From NCBI GenBank assembly GCA_947175295.1, contig CAMWMK010000017.1, positions 1 to 49,959 of the forward strand: a DNA stretch of 49,959 bases, given 5' to 3'. Each line of letters opens with the position of its first letter. The stretch's first letter is position 1. A program made the translations under genes and the position numbers. The stretch is from an uncultured Porphyromonadaceae bacterium (GTDB lineage Bacteria; Bacteroidota; Bacteroidia; Bacteroidales; Muribaculaceae). Positions 33,645 to 42,542 of this stretch are shown here, piece after piece. The notes below the pieces were generated by a model. It had not been told where the DNA came from, did not search any database, and saw nothing but the letters and a program-made list of their open reading frames with translations.

Positions 33645-35129
33645 GTGAACTCGTCAATTCGATTTCTTTTCTTCATATGTCTGCTCTTGCCCGCAATTGC
33701 CAGCGGGCAGGGGCAGACGCTTACGCTCTCCGACGCTATCGAGATAGCGCAGGCGCGGAGCTACGGAGCCATCGTGGCCCGACTCAACCTCATGAGCCGA
33801 TACTGGAGCCACCGCTCATACCGCGCCGAGATGCTGCCGTCGGTTCGTCTCTCCGGCGGACTGATGGAGTTTGACCGCTCCATGGTGCAGACCCGCGACT
33901 ATGAGGACGGTCAGATCTACTATGTGGAAAACAATACCCTCTCCAACTCCCTCTCACTCTCCATCGACCAGAACATCGCTCCCCTCGGCGGTACGCTCTC
34001 AGTTCAATCCTATCTCCACCGCCTCGATCAGTTCAGCTACGGCAACCGACTTTACAACAGCCGACCCATACGCCTCAGCTACACACAGCCCCTCTTCGCC
34101 TTCAACCGCCTCAAATGGATGAAGAAGACTGAACCGCTCAAATACGACATGGCGAAGCGGACATACCTTGAGGCAATGGAGGGTATCGGAGTAGATGTAG
34201 TCGGCCTCTTCTTCCGCGTCCTCTCCGCCCAGTCATTGCTGCGCCAGGCCGAGAGCAACCTCACGGACCGCCGATCACTGCTCGAAATCGCAAAAAAACG
34301 GTTTGAAATCGGCACAATCACCAAAAGCGAGGTCCTTCAGCTCGAACTCTCAGTGCTCAATGCCGAAGTGGAGGCCGCAGACAATACCCTGACGCTCCGC
34401 AACACCCTCTTCAGCCTCCTCTCCTACCTCCGGTTGCCAGCAGACACCGAGGTCACGCTGTTGCCTCCCTCCACCGTCACAGACATTCTGATGAATGAAA
34501 CGGACGTCACGGAGCGGGCACTCGCCAATTCATCGCACACCATGCAGCAGAAGGTCAGCCTGCTCGAATCGGAACAGAGCGTGGCGCAGGCAAAGGCAAG
34601 CCGCGGACTGGAGATGCAGCTGCATACGCAACTCGGTTTCGACAAGAGTGGCGCATCGCTTGCCGACGCCTACAGGGGTGTGCGCGACAACGAGATCGTA
34701 GGACTCACTTTCTCTCTCCCTATCTTCGACTGGGGGATGGGACGCGGACGCGTAAAGATGGCGGAGGCGGACCTTGAGGCAAACCGAGTGCAGCTGCAGC
34801 AGGCCCACGAGAAATACCTCCAGGACCTCGCGACCGACGTGCAGAGCTTCAACATACAGGCCGTGCAGTGCAAGAACGCCCTCCGCGCACAAGATATAGC
34901 CAACGAACGCTACGACATCACGAAGCAACGCTTCGAGGCAGGGTCGGTCACAGTCACCGACCTCAACACGGCATGGCAGGAATCGGAGAGCGCACGCTCG
35001 CAATACATCCGCCTGCTCCAATCCTACTGGAGCAACTACTACTCCATCCGCAAATCCACACTCTACGACTGGCTCAACGGCCGTGACATCGACGCCGACT
35101 TCGAGACCATCGTAAACAACTCAAAATAA
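33645..35129 (+). CDS. TolC-family outer-membrane efflux protein
   Basis: 494 residues. Starts with GTG and a signal peptide (FLFFICLLLPAIASGQGQ), then two OEP repeats with long alpha-helical hairpins: TLSDAIEIAQARSYGAIVARLNL, AKKRFEIGTITKSEVLQLEL and, in the second half, ITKQRFEAGSVTVTDLNTAWQE. It is the trimeric outer-membrane exit duct of a tripartite pump. It lies 29 nt after the propeller gene, although base composition rises sharply here, so the pump genes may have a different history from the AT-rich half. Followed after 13 nt by the adaptor. Confidence 0.93.
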   Translation: MNSSIRFLFFICLLLPAIASGQGQTLTLSDAIEIAQARSYGAIVARLNLMSRYWSHRSYRAEMLPSVRLSGGLMEFDRSMVQTRDYEDGQIYYVENNTLSNSLSLSIDQNIAPLGGTLSVQSYLHRLDQFSYGNRLYNSRPIRLSYTQPLFAFNRLKWMKKTEPLKYDMAKRTYLEAMEGIGVDVVGLFFRVLSAQSLLRQAESNLTDRRSLLEIAKKRFEIGTITKSEVLQLELSVLNAEVEAADNTLTLRNTLFSLLSYLRLPADTEVTLLPPSTVTDILMNETDVTERALANSSHTMQQKVSLLESEQSVAQAKASRGLEMQLHTQLGFDKSGASLADAYRGVRDNEIVGLTFSLPIFDWGMGRGRVKMAEADLEANRVQLQQAHEKYLQDLATDVQSFNIQAVQCKNALRAQDIANERYDITKQRFEAGSVTVTDLNTAWQESESARSQYIRLLQSYWSNYYSIRKSTLYDWLNGRDIDADFETIVNNSK

Positions 35130-35142
35130 AACCGACCACATC

Positions 35143-36210
35143 ATGAAAAAGCGAATATACAGCACCGTCATCCTGCTGAGCATGATGGCCTCATGCGAAA
35201 AAGGAAATCCGGAAGCAAACGAAGACTCCGCTCCTCCCGAAATGCAGGCGATGGCGGAAACATACGTAGACACCATGCGCCTCACTGTCTCCCCTTTCAG
35301 GAAACAGACCGTATGCAACGGACATCTCGCAGCCCGCGAGAAAAGCGACCTGCATTTCACCGCTGACGGCATCACCGTAAAGCTACACGTAAAGGAAGGT
35401 CAGCACGTAGTCAAGGGTCAGCTGATAGCAACCCTTGACAAGGACAAGCGGCTCCGCGAGGTGGAGAAGGCGGAGCATGACCTGTACCGGGCCGAGGTAG
35501 ACCTGACCGACAAACTGATCGGCCTCGGCTACGACACCGACATGAAAGGAGTGCCGGAAGACGTCATGAAGCGGGCGGAGGTGACTTCCGGATATTACAG
35601 CGCCAAATACCAGCTCGAGGAGACCCGGCGCACCCTCGCCGACTGCGACCTCCGCGCTCCATTCGCTGGAAGAGTGGCAAACCTCGACGCGAAGACATTC
35701 CAGCGGAGCGACAAAATCTGCACACTCATCGACGACTCGGCATTCGACGTAGAGTTCAAGATGCTCGAGGCGGAACTTCCCTCGGTCCGGGAGGGACGGG
35801 AAGTGAAGGTCTCCCCCTTCATAGCTGAAGACAAAGCGTATAATGGAACCGTCACAGGTATCAATCCGCAGGTTGACGAGAAAGGACTCGTCAAGGTGAC
35901 AGCCCGACTCAACGGCAGGGACGCTTTCCTGATTGACGGCATGAACGTGCGCGTGACAGTGGAAGAGGAATTAGGCGACATGTATGTGGTGCCGAAAGAC
36001 GCCGTGGTGGAGCGCGACGGCTACCACGTCATATTCCGCTACCGCGACGGACACGCTGTCTGGACCTATGTGAACGTGGTCCACTCCAACATCAATTCCT
36101 TCGCCATCACTGGCTGCAAACGCAAGGAGACCTCCATCGCCGAAGGCGACATAGTCATAACAAGCGGCAACCTCAACCTCGCCGACGGAACAGAAGTGAA
36201 ACTGCGCTGA
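35143..36210 (+). CDS. RND/HlyD-type periplasmic adaptor lipoprotein
   Basis: 355 residues with a lipoprotein signal (MKKRIYSTVILLSMMASC). Order of domains: membrane-proximal strand, biotinyl/lipoyl-like half (HFTADGITVKLHVKEGQHVVKGQLIATLDK), a short alpha-hairpin, second lipoyl half (LRAPFAGRVANLDAKTFQRSDKICTLI), beta-barrel, and membrane-proximal domain (MYVVPKDAVVERDGYHVIFRYRDG). It bridges the RND permease and TolC. It is followed by 72 nt containing heptamer repeats before the first RND gene. Confidence 0.93.
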   Translation: MKKRIYSTVILLSMMASCEKGNPEANEDSAPPEMQAMAETYVDTMRLTVSPFRKQTVCNGHLAAREKSDLHFTADGITVKLHVKEGQHVVKGQLIATLDKDKRLREVEKAEHDLYRAEVDLTDKLIGLGYDTDMKGVPEDVMKRAEVTSGYYSAKYQLEETRRTLADCDLRAPFAGRVANLDAKTFQRSDKICTLIDDSAFDVEFKMLEAELPSVREGREVKVSPFIAEDKAYNGTVTGINPQVDEKGLVKVTARLNGRDAFLIDGMNVRVTVEEELGDMYVVPKDAVVERDGYHVIFRYRDGHAVWTYVNVVHSNINSFAITGCKRKETSIAEGDIVITSGNLNLADGTEVKLR

Positions 36211-36298
36211 GTTGTGGAGTTGTAAGTTATAAATAGTAAGTTGTAAGAATCCATGATTCGGAGTGGACTTGAATTATGAATTATGCATTATGAATTGA
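36211..36298. repeat. Degenerate heptamer repeats in front of and across the RND start
   Basis: First run, 36211-36245: GTTGTGG, AGTTGTA, AGTTATA, AATAGTA, AGTTGTA. Second run, 36271-36298: GAATTAT, GAATTAT, GCATTAT, GAATTGA. The ATG of the RND gene at 36283 lies inside the second run, so the first five codons are repeat-derived. Confidence 0.85.
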
Positions 36299-39200
36299 TT
36301 AAGCGTCCTGTGGGCGTCAGCATGGTGCTTACTGCCATTGCCGTGGTGGCGGTGCTCGCAATGCGGAGCATCCCGGTGTCGCTGATGCCCGACATCGACG
36401 TGCCGCAGATCTCAGTGCAGGCCGTCTGCCCGGGTATGTCGGCAACCGAGGTGGAGGAAACCTATACGCGACCCCTTCGGCAACAATTACTGCAGACTGC
36501 GGGACTCAAGGACATGCGTTCTGAGAGCCGTATGGATGCAGGCACGATACGTCTGACTTTCGAACCGGGAAGCGACATGGACATCATATTCATCGAAGTC
36601 AATGAGAAGGTGGACCGCGCGATGCGGTTCCTGCCGAAGGATGCGGAGCGCCCGAAGGTGATGAAGGCGGGAGCAATGGATATCCCGGCCTTCTACCTCG
36701 ACATGACACTAAAGGATGAACCGGTAGGAGCCGAGGCCGGAATACGCTTTGCGGCACTCAGCAGATTCGCACGTGACGTGGTGGCGAAACGAATCGAGCA
36801 GCTACAGCAGACCGCAATGGTGGACATAAGCGGCATACCAGGCACGGAGATAGAATGCATCCCGGACCCATCGAGGATGGGAACCATAGGACTGACATCC
36901 TCCGACATAGAAAGGGCCATCGCCGACAACAACATAACCCTCGGAGCACTGAGCATCGTAGACGGAATCTACCGCTACAACATCCATTTCGACTCGCAGA
37001 TACTCACGAAGGAAGACATCGCGGACATCCCGATCAACCATCAGGGACGCCTCATGACACTCGGTGAGATATGCTACATCACAGAGAAGACCGCAGCCCG
37101 CTCGGGCCTTGTGCGCTCCGACGGACGAAACGCAGTGACAATGGCAGTAGTGAAGCAGAACGACGTGCAGATGAAAGACCTCCAGAAGGGGATGGAGGCA
37201 CTCCTGTCAGACCTCGGAAAAGAATACCCCGATATAGAATTCCGTCTGACGCGCGACCAGACACAGCTCCTATCATACTCCATAGGTAACCTCGAGCAGA
37301 ACCTGCTGCTCGGTGCCATCCTCGCCTGCATCATCCTCTTCCTCTTCATACGCGACTGGCGACCGACCATACTGATAATAATCACGATACCCCTCTCCCT
37401 GCTGATAACGCTCCTCTTCTTCTCCCTGCTCCGCATATCTGTCAACGTGATCTCCCTCTCCGGACTCATACTCGGAACAGGCATGATGGTAGACAACTCC
37501 ATCATCGTCATCGACAACATCCGTCAGCGGCAACGGCCCGGCACTCCCCTACCCGATGCCATCTCCATGGCCACGGGGGAGGTATTCGTGCCGATGCTGA
37601 GCAGCGTACTGACCACATGTTCGGTATTCATACCGCTGATGATGCTGAGCGGCACTGCCGGCGCCCTCTTCTTCGATCAGGCAATGGCCGTCACCATAGC
37701 CCTCTTCTCCTCCCTAGCCGTCTCGGTCCTCGTCATCCCCGTCTATTACTTCCAGCTCTACAAATCTAAGAAATCAGAGAGCTCCGATTTCTCCGATCGC
37801 CGCGACAAACTCCGCCTCCTCCACGATAGAATCCACCACCACATCTTCCGCCAACCCCTGCCCTACATAGCAGCGACATTCCTGTGCATTCCGCTATGCG
37901 CTCTGCTTTTCACCCATATCGATAAGGAGCGCATGCCCTTCATCGCCCCTGACGACACCCTTGTCTACATCGACTGGAACGCCGGAATATCCGCCGAGGA
38001 AAACGACCGCCGCATAGCCTCCCTCCTCTCCGAAATCTCATCCAATAAGTCCGATCACTCCGATTCCTCCGACAGCTCCATACATACGACCGTCATGGCA
38101 GGCGCACAGCAGTTCCTGCTCTCACACACATGCGAACTGACGACTTCGGAAGCCGCAGTCTATATCAAATGCCCCGATGCTGAGGCTTTGAAGAAAGCAA
38201 AGCAATGTCTCGCTGAAGCGATGGCGCGTGAATATCCAAAGGCAAGCATGAGTTTTGAATCGTCGGGCAATCTTTACGAACTTGTCTTCCAGACGGGGGG
38301 AAGCGACCTGGAGATCCGCCTGCAGACAGCCGACGGTGGCAGACCCTCCGTAGGGCAGAGCCGCGCCTTCATCGATTCGCTCAGCTCAGCATTTCCCGAT
38401 GTCAGCATTCGTCCGGCCGTGACGGAGGAAAACGTCAGTTACCTGGCCGACGCTGAAAGGATGACCCTCTACAAAGTGGGGTATCCGCGCCTTTACTCCC
38501 ATCTGCGTGAGGCAGTTCACCGCAACAAGGTGTTTGAGATAAGCGACGGCTCCTATTCCATCCCCATCATGGTAGGCAGTGATGGCAAAGACGGCAACGC
38601 AGTGATGAGCGGATGCGTACGCAACGAGGAAGGCACTGACATTCCTCTTTCACTGCTGCTCAGGGAATCACGACGCGAAGACTACAAACGTCTCTCCGCA
38701 ACCGGAACAGGCGACTACTATCCTGTAGAACTGAACGCCGAAAGCGGAGAGATAAGGGAGATAATGAAATACACCGACGCATTCACGAAGTGCCATCCGG
38801 AATATTCCGCCACATTCGAGGGAGAATATTTCCAGAGCCGACGGCTGGTCGGAGAACTCGCCGTTGTCCTTGCAGTCTCACTCGCATTGCTTTTCTTTAT
38901 ACTCGCCGCACAGTTCGAAAGCCTCGTACAGCCCCTCATCATCCTTTTGGAAATGGCGGTCGACGTATTTGCCGTCTTCCTCGTACTCTGGCTTAGCGGG
39001 GAAACCCTCAACATCATGTCGATGACCGGACTCACAGTGATGGCCGGGATCATCATAAACGACTCAATCCTGAAGATCGACACAATCAACAGGCTCCGAC
39101 GCGGAGGAATGCCCCTCCTGACGGCAGTCACCGAAGCAGGCCACAAACGCCTGCGCCCCATCTTCATGACCTCGCTCACCACAATTCTCGCCCTGCTGCC

Positions 39201-39345
39201 CTTCCTCCATCGAAGCGACATGGGCTCGGCGCTGCAGTTTCCGCTTTCGCTGACACTCGTCGTCGGGATGACGGTCGGCACTGCCGTGAGTCTCTTCATC
39301 GTGCCGCTGCTCTATTATGAATTCTACAGACACCGCACGAAATGA
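36283..39345 (+). CDS. RND efflux permease, first of a tandem pair
   Basis: 1020 residues, twelve TMs with two large periplasmic loops. It has the RND N-terminus (ELIKRPVGVSMVLTAIAVVAVLAMRSIPVSLMPDIDVPQISVQ, in pieces), the porter motif CPGMSATEVEETYTRPL and a TM4 proton-relay aspartate in LILGTGMMVDNSIIVIDNI. The second half repeats the pattern around TM10-12 (MTGLTVMAGIIINDSILKIDTI). It exports substrate with proton antiport through the adaptor and TolC. Oddities: the start codon lies within heptamer repeats, and two short Ser-Asp-rich insertions (near residues 500 and 590) are coded by nonamer repeats. The end overlaps the second RND gene as ATGA. Confidence 0.93.
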   Translation: MHYELIKRPVGVSMVLTAIAVVAVLAMRSIPVSLMPDIDVPQISVQAVCPGMSATEVEETYTRPLRQQLLQTAGLKDMRSESRMDAGTIRLTFEPGSDMDIIFIEVNEKVDRAMRFLPKDAERPKVMKAGAMDIPAFYLDMTLKDEPVGAEAGIRFAALSRFARDVVAKRIEQLQQTAMVDISGIPGTEIECIPDPSRMGTIGLTSSDIERAIADNNITLGALSIVDGIYRYNIHFDSQILTKEDIADIPINHQGRLMTLGEICYITEKTAARSGLVRSDGRNAVTMAVVKQNDVQMKDLQKGMEALLSDLGKEYPDIEFRLTRDQTQLLSYSIGNLEQNLLLGAILACIILFLFIRDWRPTILIIITIPLSLLITLLFFSLLRISVNVISLSGLILGTGMMVDNSIIVIDNIRQRQRPGTPLPDAISMATGEVFVPMLSSVLTTCSVFIPLMMLSGTAGALFFDQAMAVTIALFSSLAVSVLVIPVYYFQLYKSKKSESSDFSDRRDKLRLLHDRIHHHIFRQPLPYIAATFLCIPLCALLFTHIDKERMPFIAPDDTLVYIDWNAGISAEENDRRIASLLSEISSNKSDHSDSSDSSIHTTVMAGAQQFLLSHTCELTTSEAAVYIKCPDAEALKKAKQCLAEAMAREYPKASMSFESSGNLYELVFQTGGSDLEIRLQTADGGRPSVGQSRAFIDSLSSAFPDVSIRPAVTEENVSYLADAERMTLYKVGYPRLYSHLREAVHRNKVFEISDGSYSIPIMVGSDGKDGNAVMSGCVRNEEGTDIPLSLLLRESRREDYKRLSATGTGDYYPVELNAESGEIREIMKYTDAFTKCHPEYSATFEGEYFQSRRLVGELAVVLAVSLALLFFILAAQFESLVQPLIILLEMAVDVFAVFLVLWLSGETLNIMSMTGLTVMAGIIINDSILKIDTINRLRRGGMPLLTAVTEAGHKRLRPIFMTSLTTILALLPFLHRSDMGSALQFPLSLTLVVGMTVGTAVSLFIVPLLYYEFYRHRTK
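37782..37800 (+). repeat. In-frame TCCGAT nonamer remnant in the RND gene (site 1)
   Basis: CTCCGATTT CTCCGATCG encodes SSDFSD in the cytoplasmic linker between TM6 and TM7. Two imperfect 9-nt units. Confidence 0.6.
38050..38079 (+). repeat. In-frame TCCGAN nonamer repeat in the RND gene (site 2)
   Basis: TCCGATCAC, TCCGATTCC and TCCGACAGC followed by TCC encode SDH-SDS-SDS-S in the second periplasmic loop. Three 9-nt units. Confidence 0.7.
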
Positions 39346-42300
39346 AAGCAAAGAAGGATATTTTATCGCGTCTCGATGCCATCTCCCCTTTCACTCTGGT
39401 GATGATCATGGTCATCGCTATGGTGGCCGGACTTTCAGTCCTACCACTTCTTGACGTGGAGCCGGAGCCACGGCCGCGCCAGGGAAAGACACTCACCCTC
39501 ACATTCAACTGGCCGGGGGCATCGCCAAAGGTCCTGGAGCAAAACGTCACTTCGCGCATCGAAGGGGTGGTGGCTGCCGTAAAGGGTGTGGAGAGCGTCT
39601 CGTCGGTCTCCAACTTCGGAAGCGGAAAGGTGGAGATCGAACTAAAGCCGCAGGTCAGCGTCCCCGCCACTAAGTTTGAGATAGCATCAGCCATCAAGCA
39701 GATTTATAAGAAATTTCCTGAAGGTGTTTCCTATCCTGCTGTAAGCGGAGGTGAGACGGTTGCCAGAAGAGCCAATGAGGAAAAAGAGAAGCTTCTGCTC
39801 ACATATCAGCTCAATTCCTCCATGAAGGATGACCAGCTGAAGGAATATGTGGCCAATCAGCTTGAGCCGACACTCAAGGCCATGGAGGGGGTAAACCGCG
39901 TGGAGATCACTGGAGGCCGGGGCAAATATGTCGAGATAAGCTACGATCCCGTCATCCTGCGCTCCTATGGAATCACGGTGACCGACATCGAACTCGCCCT
40001 GAAGGGATACATGGGACGTGCCGAGATCATCGGAGAACTACCCCGGGAAGACAAGGCAGGTGTGCCTGAACGCAAGGCCCTATATCTGGAAGTAAATCGT
40101 TTTGACCGACCGTTGGAGATGATGCCTATAAAAAACAATGGCGGAAGCATCGTATATATGGGTGACCTCGCATCCTACGAATACAAGGAACGTCTCCCAG
40201 ACAGCTACTACCGACTCAACGGATTGAGCACGATCTATCTCAACGTATTCGTGGATTCGGACGCCGCGATGATACGCCTATCCCATGATCTCAGAGACCG
40301 TATCTCCGAACTGCAGTCCAGTCTTAAGAAAGGTGTACACATCAAGCTTTACTTCAATGCCGCAGAGAAGCAGGAGACAGAACTCAACACGCTGGTCAGA
40401 CGCAGCCTCATGTCGCTGCTTATCCTCCTTGCATTCATATGGCTGATACGCCGACGCTGGCGCTATCTCTTCCTGATTTCCGTAACGCTCGCAGCCAACA
40501 TACTGATAGCGGCCCTTGTCTATTGGATCGCCGACATCAGGCTGCATACATTCGCACTCGCAGGCATCACGGTGTCGCTCGGCATCATCATCGACTCGTC
40601 GATCGTGATGACAGATCATTACCTCCACCATCGAGACCGAAACGCATTCTTCGCCATCCTTGGTGCGTTACTGACCACAATAGGGGCCCTCGTCATCATC
40701 TTTTTCCTACCGGAACATATCCGCAAGGACCTCTACGACTTCTCATGGATCGTCATCATCAACCTTGCGGTATCACTCATCGTGGCGCTCCTGTTCGTCC
40801 CGGCACTCGCAGAGAAGACGGGTTACACCGGCTCTCAAGCTTCTGTCGGCAAGCGCACTCGGATGTCAAAATCCCTTTCCCTTTATGGGAAATACATCTG
40901 TTTCACCCAAAAGTGGAAATGGATCTACATTGTCCTGCTGATTCTGGCATTCGGCATTCCCTTCAATGCCATTCCGGAAGAATTCATCAAGGAGAAGGTT
41001 CCTTTCATCTCCTCGCTCTCATCTTATCTCGAAGGCACGATGCAGCTTTTCGCCGATCATATACGGAAGGCATCAGACCGCCGTCCTGAAGAATCGGAAA
41101 AGAAACTCAATATACGCGGCCAGATGCCCGTAGGAGGAAGCATGCATGAGCTCAACGACAAGATGATGCAGATCGAGTGTTTCCTATCGCAATTTCCCGA
41201 GATTGAGAAGTTCGAGACCAATATAGGATGGTGGGGCGGCCTGATTACGGTTGAGTTCAAGGAGGATGCAAAAAAGGCCGGATTTCCGTATCTCCTCGAA
41301 AATAAGGTAATAGGCCGGCTGATATCCCTCGGAGGCGCCGACTGGAGCACTTACGGAGTGAGCGAGAGAGGATTCAGCAACTCACTCAACCTCGCATACC
41401 GCTCCCACCGCATCGAGATAGCCGGATACAACTACGACCGCCTCTACCGATTCGCTGAGGAGATGAGTTCGCGACTTGGCAGCAATCCGAGGGTGCAGGA
41501 TATTGTGATAGAGACACCCGGACATGAGAACCAGGAAGACGAACTGTTTATGGTGTACGACAGCGAACGCATGGCACTCGACGGATTTTCCGTAAGGGCT
41601 GCCCACGCCTCCCTCAGCGAACTTCTCGCAGAAAGGGAGCTCGGAAGATACCGAGACCGCTATATAGACTCTGAAATCCAGCTGAAGTCTAAGCGAGCTG
41701 ACAGTTTCGACCTCTGGCATCTGGAAAACTCATACATCGACGTAGACGGAAATCCGGCGCGCCTATCCAACTACATGGAGATATCCCGCCGCCAGGCCAA
41801 GAACTGCATTACGCGGAAGAATCAGGAATACGTCCTCCGTGTGGCCTTCAACGTGCTTGGGGCATGGAATTACTCCAACCGTCTGATAAAGGAAATAACC
41901 GAGGAATACAACACAAAGTTTCCGGTGGGCTACCGTTGCCTAAACACTACCTATGGATGGCAGGAAGACGAAGGAACGCAATACTGGCTCCTCCTCCTTG
42001 TTGCCGTAATCATCTATTTTGTCTGCGCCATACTCTTCGAATCCCTGACGCTTCCCCTGGCAATCATCGGATTGATACCAGTGTCATTCATCGGTACGTT
42101 CCTTACATTCTGCTTCACCGGAATACCTTTCGGCAACGGAGGCTTCGCTTCCATGGTTCTACTCGCAGGTCTGGTAGTCAATGCAGGTATCTATCAGATC
42201 TATGAATACCGGAGTCTTCTACGAAAGGAATCGGTCGACATCCGACAGATGCCGACCGATAAGGTCAATGTATATTTGGAGGCCTTCCGACTGAAGGCCG

Positions 42301-42542
42301 TTCCGGTGTTTTTGACGGTACTGTCGACCATTCTCGGCCTCTTGCCTTTCCTCTTCGAGGCCAAAGGAGAGTATGACTTCTGGCATAGTCTCGCCGTCGG
42401 AAGCATGGGAGGACTTTTCTTCTCAATCCTCGCCTATGTTTTCGTGTTGCCGATTTTCATCAATCTCAGGCCGAGGAAGCATCAAGCCTTGATAAAAAGC
42501 AACAGCGGGCAGAATGTCAGTTCAAGAGGAAGGAGGGAATGA
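39342..42542 (+). CDS. RND efflux permease, second of a tandem pair
   Basis: 1066 residues. N-terminal TM (FTLVMIMVIAMVAGLSVLPLL), porter sequences FNWPGASPKVLEQNVTSRIE and VSSVSNFGSGKVEIEL, then the TM2-6 block with TVSLGIIIDSSIVMTDHYLHHR carrying the TM4 acidic residue, a large second periplasmic loop and the TM8-12 block (LLAGLVVNAGIYQIYEYRSLL). It is only distantly like the upstream permease. Two unlike permeases in one operon suggest a heterotrimer of the MdtB/MdtC kind. The last 61 nt overlap the 3' end of the convergent BioG-BioC gene. Confidence 0.93.
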   Translation: MKAKKDILSRLDAISPFTLVMIMVIAMVAGLSVLPLLDVEPEPRPRQGKTLTLTFNWPGASPKVLEQNVTSRIEGVVAAVKGVESVSSVSNFGSGKVEIELKPQVSVPATKFEIASAIKQIYKKFPEGVSYPAVSGGETVARRANEEKEKLLLTYQLNSSMKDDQLKEYVANQLEPTLKAMEGVNRVEITGGRGKYVEISYDPVILRSYGITVTDIELALKGYMGRAEIIGELPREDKAGVPERKALYLEVNRFDRPLEMMPIKNNGGSIVYMGDLASYEYKERLPDSYYRLNGLSTIYLNVFVDSDAAMIRLSHDLRDRISELQSSLKKGVHIKLYFNAAEKQETELNTLVRRSLMSLLILLAFIWLIRRRWRYLFLISVTLAANILIAALVYWIADIRLHTFALAGITVSLGIIIDSSIVMTDHYLHHRDRNAFFAILGALLTTIGALVIIFFLPEHIRKDLYDFSWIVIINLAVSLIVALLFVPALAEKTGYTGSQASVGKRTRMSKSLSLYGKYICFTQKWKWIYIVLLILAFGIPFNAIPEEFIKEKVPFISSLSSYLEGTMQLFADHIRKASDRRPEESEKKLNIRGQMPVGGSMHELNDKMMQIECFLSQFPEIEKFETNIGWWGGLITVEFKEDAKKAGFPYLLENKVIGRLISLGGADWSTYGVSERGFSNSLNLAYRSHRIEIAGYNYDRLYRFAEEMSSRLGSNPRVQDIVIETPGHENQEDELFMVYDSERMALDGFSVRAAHASLSELLAERELGRYRDRYIDSEIQLKSKRADSFDLWHLENSYIDVDGNPARLSNYMEISRRQAKNCITRKNQEYVLRVAFNVLGAWNYSNRLIKEITEEYNTKFPVGYRCLNTTYGWQEDEGTQYWLLLLVAVIIYFVCAILFESLTLPLAIIGLIPVSFIGTFLTFCFTGIPFGNGGFASMVLLAGLVVNAGIYQIYEYRSLLRKESVDIRQMPTDKVNVYLEAFRLKAVPVFLTVLSTILGLLPFLFEAKGEYDFWHSLAVGSMGGLFFSILAYVFVLPIFINLRPRKHQALIKSNSGQNVSSRGRRE

